NCBI RefSeq assembly: GCF_002632485.1
Contig: NZ_NIBU01000030.1
Span: forward strand, 1-40,247
DNA: 40,247 nucleotides
Reading direction: 5' to 3'
DNA from: Xenorhabdus innexi
Lineage (GTDB): Bacteria > Pseudomonadota > Gammaproteobacteria > Enterobacterales > Enterobacteriaceae
Position 1 is the first letter of the stretch; every line of letters begins with the position of its first letter. The notes beneath the pieces were generated by a model that was given only the letters and a program-made list of their open reading frames with translations, had not been told where the DNA came from and made no database searches. Below, piece after piece: positions 1 to 9,195 of this stretch. Position numbers and translations under genes: made by a program.

Positions 1-344
1 CCGTGGTTTTGATATTAGTTTAGCGACGATTATCAGATCATAAATGAAGCCTTTTTTCTATCTAAAAATAAACGGTTATTGCTTAAGATCCTATCTATGA
101 GTGTCAATTAAATCTGTCTGCCATTAATTGCAAAAGATTGCAGTTTATTTTTTATATCCATGAACGTAAATAATAAACTTTGATTTATTTGTTATTTTTA
201 ATGTTTCTCAGTGGGTTAAGGATTTATCCTGATAAAACTGTTCTTATCTTAATAAAAGTGAGTTTTCTCAGGTAATGGAAGGCGACAGCAAACCGATTGT
301 TGCGCCGTAACAGATTAAAAAAACTAGCGTATCATGAAATTATT
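1..344. other. A+T-rich intergenic region upstream of dinB
   Basis: No convincing gene is visible here. The stretch is strongly A+T-rich up to about 270. A short, less A+T-rich patch follows at 271-310. In that patch a frame open from 236 ends [11 protein letters not shown] before a stop at 308-310. It has no usable ribosome binding site and may be a relic of a lost gene or chance. The region must hold the dinB promoter near its right end, next to the LexA box. Confidence 0.5.
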
Positions 345-360
345 CTGTATGTTTATACAG
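345..360. promoter_or_regulatory. LexA (SOS) box of dinB
   Basis: CTGTATGTTTATACAG fits the LexA consensus CTGT-N8-ACAG exactly. It lies 23 bases before the dinB start codon. This placement shows that the longer reading frame that could start at 297 is not the real gene, because it would run through the operator. SOS control of DNA polymerase IV is established in enterobacteria. Confidence 0.93.
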
Positions 361-383
361 TATCATTGCCGTGGAGAGTTCAG

Positions 384-1439
384 ATGCGCAAAATTATTCA
401 TATTGATATGGACTGCTTTTTTGCTGCCATTGAAATGCGGGATAATCCGTCACTCCGCGATATTCCGGTAGCTGTTGGCGGCAGTGCTGACAGGCGGGGA
501 GTTATCAGTACTGCAAATTATCCCGCCCGCCGTTTTGGTGTTCATAGTGCAATGTCTACCTCAATGGCAATGAAACTATGCCCTCAGTTGAAAGTAATTT
601 CAGGGCGTATGGCCTACTATAAAGAAGTTTCTCAGCATATCCGCCAGATTTTCTCCCGCTATACCGAGTTGATTGAACCTCTGTCTCTGGACGAAGCCTA
701 TTTGGATGTCACTAATTGTCAGTATTGCCACGGTTCAGCAACATTGATTGCCAAAGAAATCCGTCAGGTGATTTTTGATGAATTACAGTTAACGGCATCG
801 GCAGGTGTTGCACCGATCAAATTTCTGGCAAAAATTGCTTCTGATCTCAATAAACCTAACGGTCAGTATGTGATCGTCCCTGAACAGGTTGAAGAGTTTG
901 TAAAATCTCTGCCATTACGCAAAATTCCCGGTGTGGGGAAAGTGACTGCCAGCCGTTTGTCAGATATGGGGTTGGAAACTTGTTCAGATGTCCAACAGTA
1001 TGACAAGTTAGATTTAATAAAAAAGCTGGGCAAATTTGGCCTTGTGCTCTGGCAGCGTTGTCATGGTATTGATGAACGCCTAATCAAAACTGATCGTTTA
1101 CGTAAATCTGTCGGGGTAGAAAAAACACTGGCAAAGGATATCCATGATTGGTGTGATTGTATCGAGTTGATTGAACAGCTTTACCCCGAACTGGAAAAGC
1201 GGTTGGGAAAGGTTAAGCCAGACCTTCGCATTGCCCGTCAGGGTATCAAATTAAAATTTGATGATTTTCAACTGACGACACAGGAGCACGTTCATCCGCT
1301 ATTGGATAAACAAGATCTGCTGAAAATTGCCAAACAAGCTTGGGAGACACGCAGAGAAGGCAGGGGAGTCCGGTTAGTTGGCCTGCATGTGACACTACAA
1401 AGCCCCCAACTGGAACGGCAGCTATTACTGGAGTGGTAA
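384..1439 (+). CDS. dinB: DNA polymerase IV (Y-family translesion polymerase)
   Basis: This is a distributive, error-prone polymerase that bypasses minor-groove N2-dG lesions and extends mismatched ends during the SOS response. From this start the product has 351 residues, the same as E. coli DinB, and begins [13 protein letters not shown]. The metal-binding residues D8, D103 and E104 (in SLDEAYLDV) and the aromatic steric gate F13 are present. The C-terminus QLLLEW corresponds to the beta-clamp-binding tail. The start at 384 is chosen over 297 because it follows a GGAGAG ribosome binding site and places the LexA box upstream. The gene stands alone; pepD converges on it from the right. Confidence 0.97.
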   Translation: MRKIIHIDMDCFFAAIEMRDNPSLRDIPVAVGGSADRRGVISTANYPARRFGVHSAMSTSMAMKLCPQLKVISGRMAYYKEVSQHIRQIFSRYTELIEPLSLDEAYLDVTNCQYCHGSATLIAKEIRQVIFDELQLTASAGVAPIKFLAKIASDLNKPNGQYVIVPEQVEEFVKSLPLRKIPGVGKVTASRLSDMGLETCSDVQQYDKLDLIKKLGKFGLVLWQRCHGIDERLIKTDRLRKSVGVEKTLAKDIHDWCDCIELIEQLYPELEKRLGKVKPDLRIARQGIKLKFDDFQLTTQEHVHPLLDKQDLLKIAKQAWETRREGRGVRLVGLHVTLQSPQLERQLLLEW

Positions 1440-1535
1440 TGTGGTTTCTGGCTATGTTTTATGAACAAGTTTTACGAAAAAACGTTACGGAATAGTGAGT
1501 GAAGAGCATATGAAAGACATAAGGTATAAAGGATA

Positions 1536-1560
1536 GTCCCCTGACTTGTGGGCAGGGGAC
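1536..1560 (-). terminator. Hairpin between dinB and pepD, probable pepD terminator
   Basis: The arms GTCCCCTG (1536-1543) and CAGGGGAC (1553-1560) form a perfect 8-bp stem just beyond the pepD stop codon. Neither side has a strong T run (the minus side reads TATCCTTTAT), so termination may be partial. It lies between two converging genes and could serve both. Confidence 0.5.
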
Positions 1561-1567
1561 AGTGACA

Positions 1568-3028
1568 TTATTCTTTCACCGGAATCGCTTTCAGAATAGC
1601 CGTCAGCAATTGCCAGTATTGTCCGACACTCTTAATGTGAACTCTTTCATCTGGTGAGTGGGCACCGCGAATAGTTGGGCCGATGGAAACCATATCCATA
1701 TCAGGATATGGCTTTTTGAATAATCCACACTCCAGACCTGCGTGGATTACCATAATGTTTGGTGTGCTGTCGAACAGTTGGTGATAAGTTTCACGCACTA
1801 AATGCATAACCGGAGAATCAGCATCCGGCTGCCAGCCCGGATAATTACCACTTGCGCTTGCTTCTGCACCGGAAAGTCCGGTCAGAGAATTCAGCATCCC
1901 GACAACATGAGCCTTACCACTCTCAATCAGTGAACGGATAAGACAGATAACCTCGACGCGATCTTCTTCCATATTGACAACACCCACATTCAGGGATGTC
2001 TCTACAACGCCTTTTACAACATCACTCATGCGAATAACACCGTTAGGCATGGTGTTCAGCATAGAGATAAAACGGAACTGACAATCTGCCGTTAATGCCT
2101 GCGATGAAGTTTTGATTTCCTCCAACAAAAGAGTCAGGTTGGTTTCAGCTACTGCATATTCGTTTTTCAGTATTTCCAGATAATTCTCTTTTAACTGCTG
2201 TAGCTTTGGAAGCCGCTCTGTTGGTACGGCAATGATGGTAGAACCTTCACGCGGGATAGCATTCCGCAGAGTACCACCCTGTAAATGGATCAGTTTCAGC
2301 TCTAATTCGTCACTATGCGCAGCAAGGAAACGGGCCAGTAATTTATTAGCATTACCCAACCCCAAATGGATATCACCACCGGAATGACCACCTTTTAATC
2401 CCTTAAGGGTTAATTGTAATGTCTGGTAGTTTGCTGGCAGGGGTTCGCGGGAAAGTGGCAGCGTTGAAACATAATCGATGCCACCGGCACAACCCATATA
2501 GATTTCGCCTTCTTCTTCTGAATCGGTATTAATCAGAATATCCGCCTGCAACCAGCCGGGTTGAAGACCAAATGCACCATCCATACCCGCTTCTTCAGTC
2601 ATGGTCAGTAAAACTTCCAACGGCCCGTGTTTGACAGATTCATCGGCCAGTACTGCCAGAGCGGAAGCCATACCAATACCATTATCTGCGCCCAGAGTTG
2701 TACCTTCTGCGGTTATCCAGTCACCATCAATGTAAGGGCGGATAGGGTCTTTCGTGAAATCGTGCTGTGTATCATTGTTCTTTTGCGGAACCATATCAAG
2801 ATGAGCCTGAAGTACAACCGTTTTACGGTCTTCCATGCCTTTTGTAGCCGGTTTTCTTATCAGGATATTACCGACTTCATCACGTTCAACATGGAGGTTT
2901 TTATCCTCAGCCCATTCAATGATGTAAGAGGCAAGTTCTTCCTCATGATAGGATGGATGTGGAATGGAACAAATCTTAGCAAAAATATCCCATAAAGGTT
3001 GGGGGGATAATGTTGATAATTCGGACAC
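1568..3028 (-). CDS. pepD: Cytosol nonspecific dipeptidase (peptidase D, M20 family)
   Basis: This is a zinc aminoacyl-histidine dipeptidase that hydrolyses unblocked dipeptides in the cytoplasm. The product has 486 residues (E. coli 485) and is collinear with it from the N-terminus MSELS-LSPQPLWDIFAKIC. Metal and catalytic positions of the M20 family are visible: H76 and D78 in AHLDMVPQ, D115 in GADNGIG, E145 and E146 in TEEAG, D169 in NTDSEEEGE, and the late histidine in GAHSPDE. It diverges from gpt, as in E. coli. The start is preceded by AGGAGATTCGCC, which gives a good ribosome binding site. Confidence 0.97.
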   Translation of the reverse strand: MSELSTLSPQPLWDIFAKICSIPHPSYHEEELASYIIEWAEDKNLHVERDEVGNILIRKPATKGMEDRKTVVLQAHLDMVPQKNNDTQHDFTKDPIRPYIDGDWITAEGTTLGADNGIGMASALAVLADESVKHGPLEVLLTMTEEAGMDGAFGLQPGWLQADILINTDSEEEGEIYMGCAGGIDYVSTLPLSREPLPANYQTLQLTLKGLKGGHSGGDIHLGLGNANKLLARFLAAHSDELELKLIHLQGGTLRNAIPREGSTIIAVPTERLPKLQQLKENYLEILKNEYAVAETNLTLLLEEIKTSSQALTADCQFRFISMLNTMPNGVIRMSDVVKGVVETSLNVGVVNMEEDRVEVICLIRSLIESGKAHVVGMLNSLTGLSGAEASASGNYPGWQPDADSPVMHLVRETYHQLFDSTPNIMVIHAGLECGLFKKPYPDMDMVSIGPTIRGAHSPDERVHIKSVGQYWQLLTAILKAIPVKE

Positions 3029-3210
3029 GGCGAATCTCCTGTAGCTGCATCTTGATGAAATATTAATGTAATGTTTGACATCCCGGGCTTTTATCGCCTT
3101 GAGGTGTCCAGTGTCTAGGTTATACCTGAGAATACCATTTTCTGATTAGTAATGCGCATCCCGGTTCAGGACGTACCTTGTTTTTGCTGGTTTTTGCGGA
3201 CTCAAATCAC

Positions 3211-3216
3211 TATAAT
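3211..3216 (+). promoter_or_regulatory. Probable gpt promoter -10 element
   Basis: A consensus TATAAT followed by a G+C-rich CCCGCGC discriminator lies 68 bases before the gpt start. No good -35 hexamer sits at the right spacing; TGGTTT is the best at 17 bases. I saw no PurR-like operator nearby. Confidence 0.55.
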
Positions 3217-3284
3217 CCCGCGCAACCTTTATTCCGCAACAAACTCTTTTCTGAAAATATTCTGAGTTTCCAGGACCAAATTTT

Positions 3285-3743
3285 ATGAGCGAAAAATATG
3301 TCGTAACGTGGGATATGTTGCAAATACATGCCCGTAAACTGGCACAGCGTTTACTTCCTGTAGAGCAGTGGAAAGGCATTATTGCCGTAAGTCGTGGCGG
3401 GCTTGTGCCGGGTGCTTTGCTGGCTCGTGAGCTGGGTATCCGCCATGTTGATACAGTCTGTATTTCCAGCTATGACCACAATAATCAGCGCGAGTTAACC
3501 GTGCTGAAGAAAGCCGAAGGAGACGGAGAAGGCTTTATCGTTATTGATGATTTGGTTGATACTGGCGGTACTGCTCAGGCAATTCGTGAAATGTATCCGA
3601 AAGCGCATTTTGTGACGATTTTTGCTAAACCAGCCGGTCGTCCATTAGTCGATGATTATGTGATTGATATCCCTCAGAATACGTGGATTGAACAGCCGTG
3701 GGATATGGGCGTAATGTTCGTGCCACCTATTTGCGATCAGTAA
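3285..3743 (+). CDS. gpt: Xanthine-guanine phosphoribosyltransferase
   Basis: This enzyme salvages guanine and xanthine (and hypoxanthine weakly) by transferring them to PRPP, giving GMP and XMP. The 152-residue product equals the E. coli length and is nearly identical along the chain. The PRPP-binding loop is [14 protein letters not shown] (about residues 84-97), and the purine-contacting C-terminal [10 protein letters not shown] segment is intact. It stands alone between the divergent pepD and the downstream frsA, with a repeat hairpin in between. Confidence 0.97.
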   Translation: MSEKYVVTWDMLQIHARKLAQRLLPVEQWKGIIAVSRGGLVPGALLARELGIRHVDTVCISSYDHNNQRELTVLKKAEGDGEGFIVIDDLVDTGGTAQAIREMYPKAHFVTIFAKPAGRPLVDDYVIDIPQNTWIEQPWDMGVMFVPPICDQ

Positions 3744-3798
3744 TTATTCCCTTCATTTTTCCAGTTATTTTTTTGCTGGTTGCTTGCTTTACATAATG

Positions 3799-3836
3799 AC
3801 CCCCCAGTCACATAGTTATCTATGCTTCTGGGGGGT
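3799..3836. repeat. Dispersed imperfect palindrome, copy 1
   Basis: The outer arms ACCCCCCAG (3799-3807) and CTGGGGGGT (3828-3836) enclose an inner CATAG-TTAT-CTATG palindrome. A second element of the same design lies at 5745-5784 and shares the CCCCAG, CATAG, TTATCT-TGCTTCTGGGG skeleton. The copy sits between gpt and frsA and can fold as a strong hairpin, so it may also limit gpt transcription. Two related copies within 2 kb point to a mobile or amplified intergenic repeat family and not to two unrelated terminators. Confidence 0.65.
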
Positions 3837-3982
3837 TAATGAGAGGCTTTTGACTCTCACCGGAGGTCAGACTCTGGTTGTGCAAATCCGCTCCCGAAGG
3901 ATTTGGTTATTCTTTTACTATCGCAATGCAGCTCAAAACTTATTGGATATCTTGTAATAAGCAGTAATAAATTTCTTTTGTC

Positions 3983-5230
3983 ATGACTAAACAGAACCTC
4001 TCAGAATCACTGTTTAAACCTCAGGTTAAACAGCAGGAAACGTCTACATTGGTAAAATATGTTTTGCCATCATCAGCTAATGCCGATAGTAAAATGCCTA
4101 GTGGCGCATATCAGGAACGTTGGTATCGCATGATTAACTGGCTCGCCTGGATCTGGAGGGGCATCAATCCGCTGGAGATTCAGGAGATTCTCAGCAGGAT
4201 TGCTGTAACAGACGCTGAGCGCAGTTATGACCACCTGCTGGATACTGTTATTGGTTATCGCAGAGGAAACTGGGTATATGAATGGTCACAGCAGGCCATG
4301 CTTTGGCAACAGAAAGCACAACATGTTGAGCAGGCACCTGAAGCCAGTGAGTGTTGGTTAAAAGCCTCGATGTTATACAGTATCGCCGCTTATCCTCACC
4401 TGCATGGTGATGAGCTGGCTGATCAGGCAGTTGTTCTGGCGAATAAATCCTATGAAAAAGCGGCACACTTCTCTGACTATCAACTGAAAAAACTGAAATT
4501 TCAGGTAGAAGACGGGAAAACGGTTACCGGCTTATTGCATATCCCTCCCGGAGTTCAGGAACCCTGCCCGACTATACTGGTCTGCTCCGGTATTGATAGC
4601 CTGCAAAGTGATTACTGGCGACTGTTTCGGGAACATTTCTCACCAAAGGGCTTTGCAATGCTGACAGTAGATATGCCTTCTGTCGGCTATTCTGCCAGAT
4701 TTACGCTGACACAAGATACCTGCGCTCTTCATCAGCAGGTGTTGCAGCAACTGAATAGCGTGCCGTGGATTGATCACACCAGAGTGGGCGTTTTTGGTTT
4801 CCGTTTCGGTGCCAATATTGCCGTTCGTCTTGCCTATCTGGAATCCCAGCTGATTAAGGGAGTGGCAGTGGTTAGTCCGGTTGTTCATGAACTGCTGCAT
4901 AATGAGAAATTGCAGCAGAAAATTCCGTCAATGTATACCGATATACTTGCCAGCCGTTTGGGGATCTACCATGTTGATGAAGCAGTTCTGCGTTCAGAGC
5001 TGAGTTATTATTCATTGAAAAATCAGGGGTTACTGGGGCGTCGCTGCACTGTGCCAATGTTCTCTGTATATTGGAAAGATGATATTTTCAGTCCGGGGGA
5101 AGATTCCAAGCTGATCGCCAGATCTTCAATGGATGGTTCATTATTGGCAATTCCTGCGATGCCTGCCTATAGTGGTTTTAATAAGGCATTACATGAAGCA
5201 AGTGTATGGTTGAAAGATAAAGTTGACTAA
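3983..5230 (+). CDS. frsA: Fermentation-respiration switch protein, alpha/beta-hydrolase fold
   Basis: FrsA (YafA) was described in E. coli as a partner of dephospho-EIIA-Glc that shifts carbon from respiration to fermentation; its chemical activity is disputed. The product has 415 residues (E. coli 414). An N-terminal helical part with WYRMINWLAWIWRGI is followed by an alpha/beta-hydrolase domain from about residue 170. The nucleophile elbow reads GFRFGAN where a true serine hydrolase would have G-x-S-x-G, so the catalytic serine is missing, as in E. coli. The start lacks a clear Shine-Dalgarno sequence but matches the family N-terminus (LSE-LFKP). It lies between gpt and crl, as in E. coli. 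Confidence 0.93.
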   Translation: MTKQNLSESLFKPQVKQQETSTLVKYVLPSSANADSKMPSGAYQERWYRMINWLAWIWRGINPLEIQEILSRIAVTDAERSYDHLLDTVIGYRRGNWVYEWSQQAMLWQQKAQHVEQAPEASECWLKASMLYSIAAYPHLHGDELADQAVVLANKSYEKAAHFSDYQLKKLKFQVEDGKTVTGLLHIPPGVQEPCPTILVCSGIDSLQSDYWRLFREHFSPKGFAMLTVDMPSVGYSARFTLTQDTCALHQQVLQQLNSVPWIDHTRVGVFGFRFGANIAVRLAYLESQLIKGVAVVSPVVHELLHNEKLQQKIPSMYTDILASRLGIYHVDEAVLRSELSYYSLKNQGLLGRRCTVPMFSVYWKDDIFSPGEDSKLIARSSMDGSLLAIPAMPAYSGFNKALHEASVWLKDKVD

Positions 5231-5303
5231 ACTGAAATTTAATCATTGATATTTTTTAATCATTTGATACAACTGTGCTTCTGTTTATAAAGGAGACCTT
5301 TGT

Positions 5304-5693
5304 ATGACTGTACCCGTAAATTATTCCAGAAATAAGTTGTTAAAGAGTTTTTCTGCATTAGGGCCTTACTTACGCGAGTTAAAGTGCCAAAATAACTATT
5401 TCTTCTTTGATTGTCTGGCGGTTTGCGTTAGTGCAAAAGCAGCGCCGGAAAAACGGGAGTTCTGGGGCTGGTGGCTGGAGTTAGAACAACAGGAAAAAGG
5501 GTTCGTTTATAACTATCAGATAGGCCTGTTTGATAAACATGGTGAGTGGCTGCCGATGAATATCAAAAAAGATGCAGATTTCAAACAGCTTGAGTCAACA
5601 TTACAGGCGTTTCATCAACGCCTGTCTGATTCTTTGAATACCCTTCAACTTACACTGACTCCATCCGAAAACACATTCACCCCACAGAATTAA
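5304..5693 (+). CDS. crl: Sigma-S holoenzyme assembly factor Crl
   Basis: Crl binds RpoS domain 2 and helps it compete for core RNA polymerase, which raises stationary-phase and biofilm gene expression. The 129-residue product is slightly shorter than E. coli Crl (133). It keeps the diagnostic central block YFFFDCLAVCV and EFWGWWLELE, and the later YNYQIGLFDKHG-W segment. AAAGGAG gives a strong ribosome binding site 8 bases before the start. In E. coli phoE lies between crl and proB; here only 297 noncoding bases separate them. Confidence 0.95.
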   Translation: MTVPVNYSRNKLLKSFSALGPYLRELKCQNNYFFFDCLAVCVSAKAAPEKREFWGWWLELEQQEKGFVYNYQIGLFDKHGEWLPMNIKKDADFKQLESTLQAFHQRLSDSLNTLQLTLTPSENTFTPQN

Positions 5694-5744
5694 CTATATA
5701 CACCTTGCCTTTCAGGTTGCCTCTTTTTGGGCAGTACTCATTTA

Positions 5745-5784
5745 CCCCAGGGAGCATAGTCATCAGTTATCTGTGCTTCTGGGG
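5745..5784. repeat. Dispersed imperfect palindrome, copy 2
   Basis: The arms CCCCAG (5745-5750) and CTGGGG (5779-5784) enclose an inner AGCATAG ... CTGTGCT pair. It has the same design as the element at 3799-3836 but an 11-base longer inner loop. It lies 51 bases after crl and could act as its terminator, although no T run follows. Confidence 0.6.
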
Positions 5785-5853
5785 ATTTATGCCTTTTACA
5801 TTGGCTGAATGTTGAAATTGATAGGGTATAAATCAACTTTTTTTGAATTTTGT

Positions 5854-5873
5854 GTTATGCCAGTTGGCATAAC
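5854..5873. promoter_or_regulatory. Operator-like palindrome upstream of proB
   Basis: GTTATGCCAGTTGGCATAAC has two perfect 9-bp arms around a GT centre. The size and tight spacing suit a dimeric DNA-binding protein better than a terminator, and no T run follows. It lies 118 bases before proB. I do not recognise it as the site of a known enterobacterial regulator. Confidence 0.4.
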
Positions 5874-5935
5874 GCTTCTCTCCTGCTAAAACTGAGCACT
5901 GTTTTTTTGAATGTACTGTGTTTTGAATTTATTGT

Positions 5936-5977
5936 TTTTTTCAAATTAGATTTTTCAAATTAGCCTTTTCAAATTAA
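5936..5977. repeat. Three tandem 14-bp repeats upstream of proB
   Basis: Three consecutive 14-base units, each with TTTTCAAATTA at its core, end 13 bases before the proB start. They occupy the untranslated leader. The 14-base period is not one helical turn, so slipped-strand duplication is a simple origin. Confidence 0.75.
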
Positions 5978-5990
5978 TAGTGGCAGAAAT

Positions 5991-7097
5991 ATGATGAATG
6001 GCCGACAAACATTGGTTGTAAAACTGGGAACAAGTGTACTGACAGGGGGTTCCCGCCGTTTGAATCGTGCTCACATAGTAGAGTTGGTTCGGCAATGTGC
6101 GCAGCTACATGAAAAAGGTCACCGTATTATTATTGTGACTTCAGGTGCAATTGCAGCAGGTCGGGAACATCTGGGGTATCCAGAGCTTCCGGCAACCATT
6201 GCTTCAAAGCAGTTGCTTGCCGCCGTAGGACAAAGCCGGTTGATTCAGTTATGGGAGCAACTTTTTTCTATCTATGGCATTCATGTCGGGCAGATGTTAC
6301 TGACTCGTGCTGATCTGGAAGATCGTGAACGTTTTCTGAATGCACGGGATACGCTGCACGCACTGCTTGATAATTACATTATCCCGATTATCAATGAGAA
6401 TGATGCAGTAGCAACGGCGGAAATTAAAGTCGGCGATAACGATAATCTTTCTGCGCTGGCGGCAATTCTGGGCACTGCGGATAAGTTATTGCTCCTGACT
6501 GACATTGAAGGCCTGTATACTGCTGATCCCCGTAATAATCCAGATGCTGAACTGATCCGTGAAGTGCACGATATCAGCGATGAACTCAAAATGATGGCGG
6601 GAGACAGTGTTTCAGGTCTCGGAACCGGTGGAATGGCAACAAAACTTCAGGCGGCAGGAATAGCAGGCCGTGCCGGAATTGATGTCATCATCGCAGCCGG
6701 TAACAGAGCGAACGTGATTGCTGATGTGATTGAAGAAAAAGCGGTGGGAACGCGTTTTCATGGCCTGACCAGCCCGATGGAAAATCGCAAGCGCTGGATC
6801 TTCGGTGCGCCTTCTGCGGGAGAAATCATGGTGGATAGTGGTGCAGAAGCCGCCATTCTCGCAAAAGGCAGTTCTTTACTGCCGAAAGGCATTAAAAGTG
6901 TTACAGGCGACTTTTCCCGTGGTGAAGTGGTTCGTATCTGTAATTTATCCGGTAAGAAACTGGCTCATGGCGTATGCCGTTACAATAGTGATGCTTTACG
7001 CCTGATTGCAGGCCGTCACTCACAGGAAATCAGCCAGGTATTAGGTTATGAATATGGTGCAGTTGCTGTGCACCGTGATGATATGATCGTAAGTTAA
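5991..7097 (+). CDS. proB: Glutamate 5-kinase
   Basis: ProB catalyses the first step of proline synthesis, ATP-dependent phosphorylation of glutamate to gamma-glutamyl phosphate, and is feedback-inhibited by proline in the family. The product has 368 residues (E. coli 367). It has an amino-acid-kinase domain (about 1-255, with [23 protein letters not shown] and [12 protein letters not shown]) and a C-terminal PUA domain (about 275-353). Two adjacent ATG codons begin the frame (5991 and 5994); the second may be the true start, and neither has a strong ribosome binding site. The gene is followed after 10 bases by proA, giving the usual proBA operon. Confidence 0.97.
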   Translation: MMNGRQTLVVKLGTSVLTGGSRRLNRAHIVELVRQCAQLHEKGHRIIIVTSGAIAAGREHLGYPELPATIASKQLLAAVGQSRLIQLWEQLFSIYGIHVGQMLLTRADLEDRERFLNARDTLHALLDNYIIPIINENDAVATAEIKVGDNDNLSALAAILGTADKLLLLTDIEGLYTADPRNNPDAELIREVHDISDELKMMAGDSVSGLGTGGMATKLQAAGIAGRAGIDVIIAAGNRANVIADVIEEKAVGTRFHGLTSPMENRKRWIFGAPSAGEIMVDSGAEAAILAKGSSLLPKGIKSVTGDFSRGEVVRICNLSGKKLAHGVCRYNSDALRLIAGRHSQEISQVLGYEYGAVAVHRDDMIVS

Positions 7098-7107
7098 GGA
7101 TTCCACC

Positions 7108-8361
7108 ATGCTAGAGCAGATGGGAAAAGCAGCTAAGGCAGCATCATGGCAATTGGCTCAGTTAAGTACTGGCCAGAAAAATCAGGCTCTGAGCCACATT
7201 GCTGATTTACTAGAAAAAGAAGCAGAAGTGATCCTCACTGCCAATCAGCAGGATATGGAGCAAGCCCGTACGCAGGGCATGAATGATGCTTTACTTGATC
7301 GCTTATTACTGACTCCTGACCGTTTACGGATGATTGCTAATGATGTCCGTCAGGTTTGCCGTCTGGCAGATCCTGTTGGTCAGGTGATGGACGGGCAACT
7401 GTTGGATAGCGGGCTACAACTGAGTCGCCGCCGTGTCCCTCTTGGAGTGATTGGGGTCATTTATGAAGCTCGCCCTAATGTTACGATTGATGTGGCATCA
7501 TTGTGCCTTAAAACAGGTAATGCAGTGATATTACGTGGTGGTAAAGAAACCCATCATACCAATCAGGCAATGGTTAAAGTTATCCAGCAGGCGTTGGAGC
7601 AGAGTGGTCTGCCTGCGTCAGCGGTACAGGCGATTAATAAACCAGACCGTGAGCTGGTTGCCGAGATGCTGAAAATGGATCGTTATATCGATATGTTGAT
7701 CCCGCGTGGCGGTGCCGGGTTGCACAAACTTTGCCGTGAACAATCTACTATTCCGGTGATCACCGGAGGAATTGGTGTTTGTCACACGTTTGTGGATGAA
7801 CATGTGAATTTTGAAAAAGCACTGGAAGTTATCACTAACGCTAAAATCCAGCGCCCAAGTGCGTGTAATGCACTGGAAACGTTGCTGGTACATGAAAAAA
7901 TAGCCGCTGACTTTTTGCCGGAGCTGAGTGCCAGAATGAAAGCGCAGGGCGTAACATTGCATGCAGGCGTATCAGCAATGGCATTATTACAGGACGGCCC
8001 GGCAAAAGTGGTTACAGTGACAGAAGAAGACTATTGTGATGAATGGCTTTCTTTGGATATGAATGTGGAAATTGTCAGTAATATCGATAAGGCGATTGAG
8101 CATATACGTCATTATGGTACGGCTCATTCGGATGCTATTCTGACAGAATGTTTACAGCATGCTGACTATTTTGTTCATCGAGTTGACTCTTCCGCTGTAT
8201 ATGTAAATGCAAGCACGCGCTTTACTGATGGTGGTCAGTTTGGTTTAGGGGCTGAAGTTGCTGTCAGTACTCAGAAACTACACTCCAGAGGCCCGATGGG
8301 ACTGGATGCGCTGACGACTTACAAATGGATTGGATACGGAGATTACCTTTCCCGTAGGTAA
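7108..8361 (+). CDS. proA: Gamma-glutamyl phosphate reductase
   Basis: ProA reduces gamma-glutamyl phosphate with NADPH to glutamate-5-semialdehyde, which cyclises toward proline. The 417-residue product equals the E. coli length and belongs to the aldehyde dehydrogenase superfamily. Visible landmarks are [26 protein letters not shown], the catalytic cysteine in [14 protein letters not shown], and [18 protein letters not shown] near the end. AAGGA precedes the start by 7 bases. Coupled expression with proB is expected. In E. coli a thrW tRNA follows; here a terminator follows and then aroL. Confidence 0.97.
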   Translation: MLEQMGKAAKAASWQLAQLSTGQKNQALSHIADLLEKEAEVILTANQQDMEQARTQGMNDALLDRLLLTPDRLRMIANDVRQVCRLADPVGQVMDGQLLDSGLQLSRRRVPLGVIGVIYEARPNVTIDVASLCLKTGNAVILRGGKETHHTNQAMVKVIQQALEQSGLPASAVQAINKPDRELVAEMLKMDRYIDMLIPRGGAGLHKLCREQSTIPVITGGIGVCHTFVDEHVNFEKALEVITNAKIQRPSACNALETLLVHEKIAADFLPELSARMKAQGVTLHAGVSAMALLQDGPAKVVTVTEEDYCDEWLSLDMNVEIVSNIDKAIEHIRHYGTAHSDAILTECLQHADYFVHRVDSSAVYVNASTRFTDGGQFGLGAEVAVSTQKLHSRGPMGLDALTTYKWIGYGDYLSRR

Positions 8362-8400
8362 TGACAAGATTCTATTTTAAGTAATATTTGAATCAGAATA

Positions 8401-8430
8401 AGTCACACTTAATGTAAAGTGTGGCTTTTC
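8401..8430 (+). terminator. Rho-independent terminator of proBA
   Basis: AGTCACACTT (8401-8410) pairs with AAGTGTGGCT (8417-8426), with one G-T pair, around a 6-base loop. TTTTCC follows. It lies 40 bases after the proA stop codon. Confidence 0.8.
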
Positions 8431-8460
8431 CTGTACAAGAAAATATATTTTTTACATAGG

Positions 8461-8483
8461 TGTAAATGTTTAGTTACTATACT
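8461..8483 (+). promoter_or_regulatory. Candidate TyrR box and -10 element of aroL
   Basis: TGTAAA-N6-GTTACT (8461-8478) keeps the invariant G-N14-C of TyrR boxes and matches TGTAAA-N6-TTTACA at 10 of 12 positions. It ends on the first base of a TATACT hexamer (8478-8483), a good -10 with no clear -35. Bound TyrR would therefore block this promoter, as is known for aroL in E. coli. TTTACA-TAGG-TGTAAA (8451-8466) forms a further inverted repeat. Confidence 0.5.
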
Positions 8484-8527
8484 TTGTATTTAGGTGTGAG
8501 CACACTGAACTTCAGGAAGACAACGAA

Positions 8528-9058
8528 ATGAAACAGACTCTATTCATCGTGGGTGCACGAGGTGCAGGGAAGACGACAATAGGTAATGTGTTGGCTGAAG
8601 TATTATCGTATCAATTTATTGACACTGATGAAAATGTCCAGGTTTCCTGTGGAATGACAATCGCGGAGCTTGTTGAACAACGTGGCTGGGACTATTTCAG
8701 AAAGTTGGAAAGCGAAACCCTGAAAGCTGTGAGTCAGCAAAACAGGGTGATTTCTACGGGGGGAGGAATGATACTGGCGGCAGAAAATCGGCAGTATATG
8801 CGGCAAAATGGTGTTGTGATTTATTTGCAGGCACCGGCAGCCGTTTTGGTAGAGCGGCTCTCGCTTAATCCGGAAAATTCACAACGTCCCAGTCTGACTG
8901 GAAAATCCATAACGGAAGAAATAACGGGAATATTGGCAGAAAGGGAACCGTTATACCGTGAATGTGCACACCTCATTATAGATGCCACCTTATCGATAGA
9001 AAATATTGTTTGTGATATTAAAAGCTATATATTGGGTCAATATAAGCAGATAATTTGA
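8528..9058 (+). CDS. aroL: Shikimate kinase (AroL-type)
   Basis: This kinase phosphorylates shikimate to shikimate-3-phosphate in the common aromatic pathway. The 176-residue product has the Walker A loop GARGAGKTTIG (about residues 9-19), the shikimate-binding region with DTDENV and FRKLESETL, and the STGGGMIL glycine loop. The N-terminus MKQTLFIVGARGAGKTT resembles AroL more than AroK, which usually sits beside aroB. AGGAAG precedes the start by 6 bases. It is a single-gene unit between proA and aas, not its E. coli location. A TyrR-like box upstream supports the AroL assignment. Confidence 0.9.
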   Translation: MKQTLFIVGARGAGKTTIGNVLAEVLSYQFIDTDENVQVSCGMTIAELVEQRGWDYFRKLESETLKAVSQQNRVISTGGGMILAAENRQYMRQNGVVIYLQAPAAVLVERLSLNPENSQRPSLTGKSITEEITGILAEREPLYRECAHLIIDATLSIENIVCDIKSYILGQYKQII

Positions 9059-9195
9059 TATATTTTTTTATTTTTACACTTATTTATTATAAGACTAATA
9101 AATCTAGTATCTCAGACCATTTATACCTCTTATAGTATCATTTTACTTACTCACTTTAATTTTGCTTAATTATATTGAGATATATGGATTGAGAT

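Noticed and set aside
297-383. 29-residue N-terminal extension of DinB
   Set aside because: It would be translated through the LexA operator, has no family counterpart, and a good ribosome binding site and conserved start lie at 384.
8471-8486. TrpR operator-like sequence at the aroL promoter
   Set aside because: Only one half-site (TTAGTTA) fits; the second half is broken, so TrpR control cannot be supported.
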